Shown here piece after piece: positions 29,917 through 30,297 of a DNA stretch of 30,297 nucleotides. This stretch comes from JBFYKJ01 sp041306005 (GTDB taxonomy: Archaea; Altiarchaeota; Altiarchaeia; JAFGQM01): the NCBI GenBank assembly GCA_041306005.1, contig JBFYKJ010000109.1:1-30297 (forward strand), read 5' to 3'. Both the position numbers and the translations under genes were made by a program. Positions within the stretch are counted from its first letter, which is position 1, and each line of letters starts with the position of its first letter. A model generated the notes under the pieces. That model had not been told where the DNA came from. It saw only the letters and a list, made by a program, of their open reading frames with translations, and searched no databases.

Positions 29917-30213
29917 ATGCTTGACGCTTTTAGGGAAGCTGGAAACGGCACGGTCGTGAGGCTCTGGGTTGTGCCCGGGGCGTCAAAGACTGCGATTGAC
30001 GGGTACGATACCTGGAAGAAATCAATCAAGTTCAAGACGAAAGAGCCTGCCGAAAAGGACAAGGCTAACCGCTCCATTTTGGAGTTTTTCGCCGCCCTGA
30101 CAGGGAAGAAAACGGCGCTATCGAGCGGTGCGAGGTCAAAGAACAAAGATGTGCTCGTTCTCGGCGCAACCCAAAAAGAGCTGTCTAAAGCGCTTGAACC
30201 GCTGGTCTCCTAG
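29917..30213 (+). CDS. DUF167 (YggU/UPF0235) family protein
   Basis: A 98-residue protein of the DUF167 family. The pattern is VRLWVVPGASKTAIDGY (14-30), then FKTKEPAEKDKANRSILEFFAALTG, and a C-terminal ALSSGARSKNKDVLVLG. This gives the family's beta-alpha fold with the conserved KAN and SG..S..K blocks. The usual 'Pp.dGkAN' reads EPAEKDKAN here. The biochemical role of DUF167 is not established. The length is normal. The ATG at 29917 leaves the possible structured leader in front. After its stop, 30214-30297 holds nothing I can identify. Confidence 0.9.
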   Translation: MLDAFREAGNGTVVRLWVVPGASKTAIDGYDTWKKSIKFKTKEPAEKDKANRSILEFFAALTGKKTALSSGARSKNKDVLVLGATQKELSKALEPLVS

Positions 30214-30297
30214 GCCGCATCAGCCTAAGACCGCGGAAAACGGCTAAAAGCCAAAAATCAATGCCGATATAGCGGCGTGCCGCAAAGCGGAAAATCC

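Noticed and set aside
29762..29959. A 65-codon frame across the region before the DUF167 gene
   Set aside because: It begins at TTG, overlaps the DUF167 start in another frame and shows no family. The region's inverted repeats fit a structured RNA at least as well, so I left it out as a gene.
1..30297. Search for tRNA genes, rRNA, CRISPR arrays and insertion sequences
   Set aside because: Reading both strands by eye, I found no TTCGA-type T-arm with a matching cloverleaf, no regularly spaced direct-repeat array and no transposase-like protein. A covariance tool would be needed to exclude an intron-bearing tRNA.

Overview
The window is archaeal. It carries archaeal-type DNA topoisomerase I, aRF1 with NIKS/GGQ motifs, the wyosine enzyme Taw3, a Trm5-type tRNA methyltransferase, an archaeal-type tyrosyl-tRNA synthetase, an Lrp/AsnC regulator, and the complete archaeal AMP-degradation (form III RuBisCO) pathway. 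Start codons typically lie 23-37 nt downstream of a T-rich TATA-like box (often CTTTTTATC) with no convincing Shine-Dalgarno sequence, which suggests mostly leaderless or short-leader mRNAs. The compact layout, small gene sizes, an aRF1 without its usual C-terminal minidomain and a DUF5752-like protein suggest a DPANN-type archaeon (for example the Micrarchaeota/Diapherotrites side). That placement is inference.

Layout. 1-830 (-): the 5' part of a class I/II aminotransferase preceded by its Lrp-family neighbour. 902-2236 (-): an anchored cysteine-rich surface protein with an internal duplication. 2266-4521 (-): topA. 4604-6100 (+): two tRNA position-37 modification genes (taw3, trm5-like). 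6159-7734 (+): an anchored small protein, then tyrS. 7873-9204: divergent cold-shock protein gene and purM. 9267-12465 (+): class V aminotransferase, FKBP isomerase, MtaB-like methylthiotransferase. 12502-14407 (-): aRF1 and a two-repeat DUF5752-like protein. 14519-14587 (-): a candidate new small RNA with its own promoter and U-tract. 14638-20831 (-): a six-gene co-directional block: ribose-1,5-bisphosphate isomerase, helical/HTH-like protein, PIN-domain protein, RuBisCO, AMP phosphorylase, Na+/Ca2+-exchanger family antiporter. 20976-26870 (+): purB, a methyltransferase-like protein, purS-purQ-purL and a JAMM-domain protein. 26897-28896: divergent membrane protein genes. 28919-29675 (-): two small membrane proteins in a visibly AT-richer patch. 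29917-30213 (+): a DUF167 protein.

How the genes fit together. Purine synthesis (purM, purS, purQ, purL, purB) lies beside the AMP-recycling pathway: PurB releases AMP, while AMP phosphorylase, ribose-1,5-bisphosphate isomerase and RuBisCO convert AMP plus CO2 into 3-phosphoglycerate. purB and the isomerase gene are divergent across one short intergenic region. A second theme is tRNA anticodon-loop and translation factors (taw3, trm5-like, tyrS, mtaB, aRF1).

Most interesting signals: (1) the candidate small RNA at 14519-14587, which folds as two stems with an apical loop resembling an antisense of a conserved 16S rRNA segment; (2) a PIN-domain protein plus helical partner embedded between the AMP-pathway genes; (3) a nearly identical 28-nt CAAGAC-rich leader directly before both the PIN gene and the RuBisCO gene, with a shorter version before the helical partner. 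Together (2) and (3) suggest an undescribed RNA-level control of AMP recycling. No gene-free stretch exceeds 300 bases. I saw no tRNA, rRNA operon, CRISPR array or insertion sequence.
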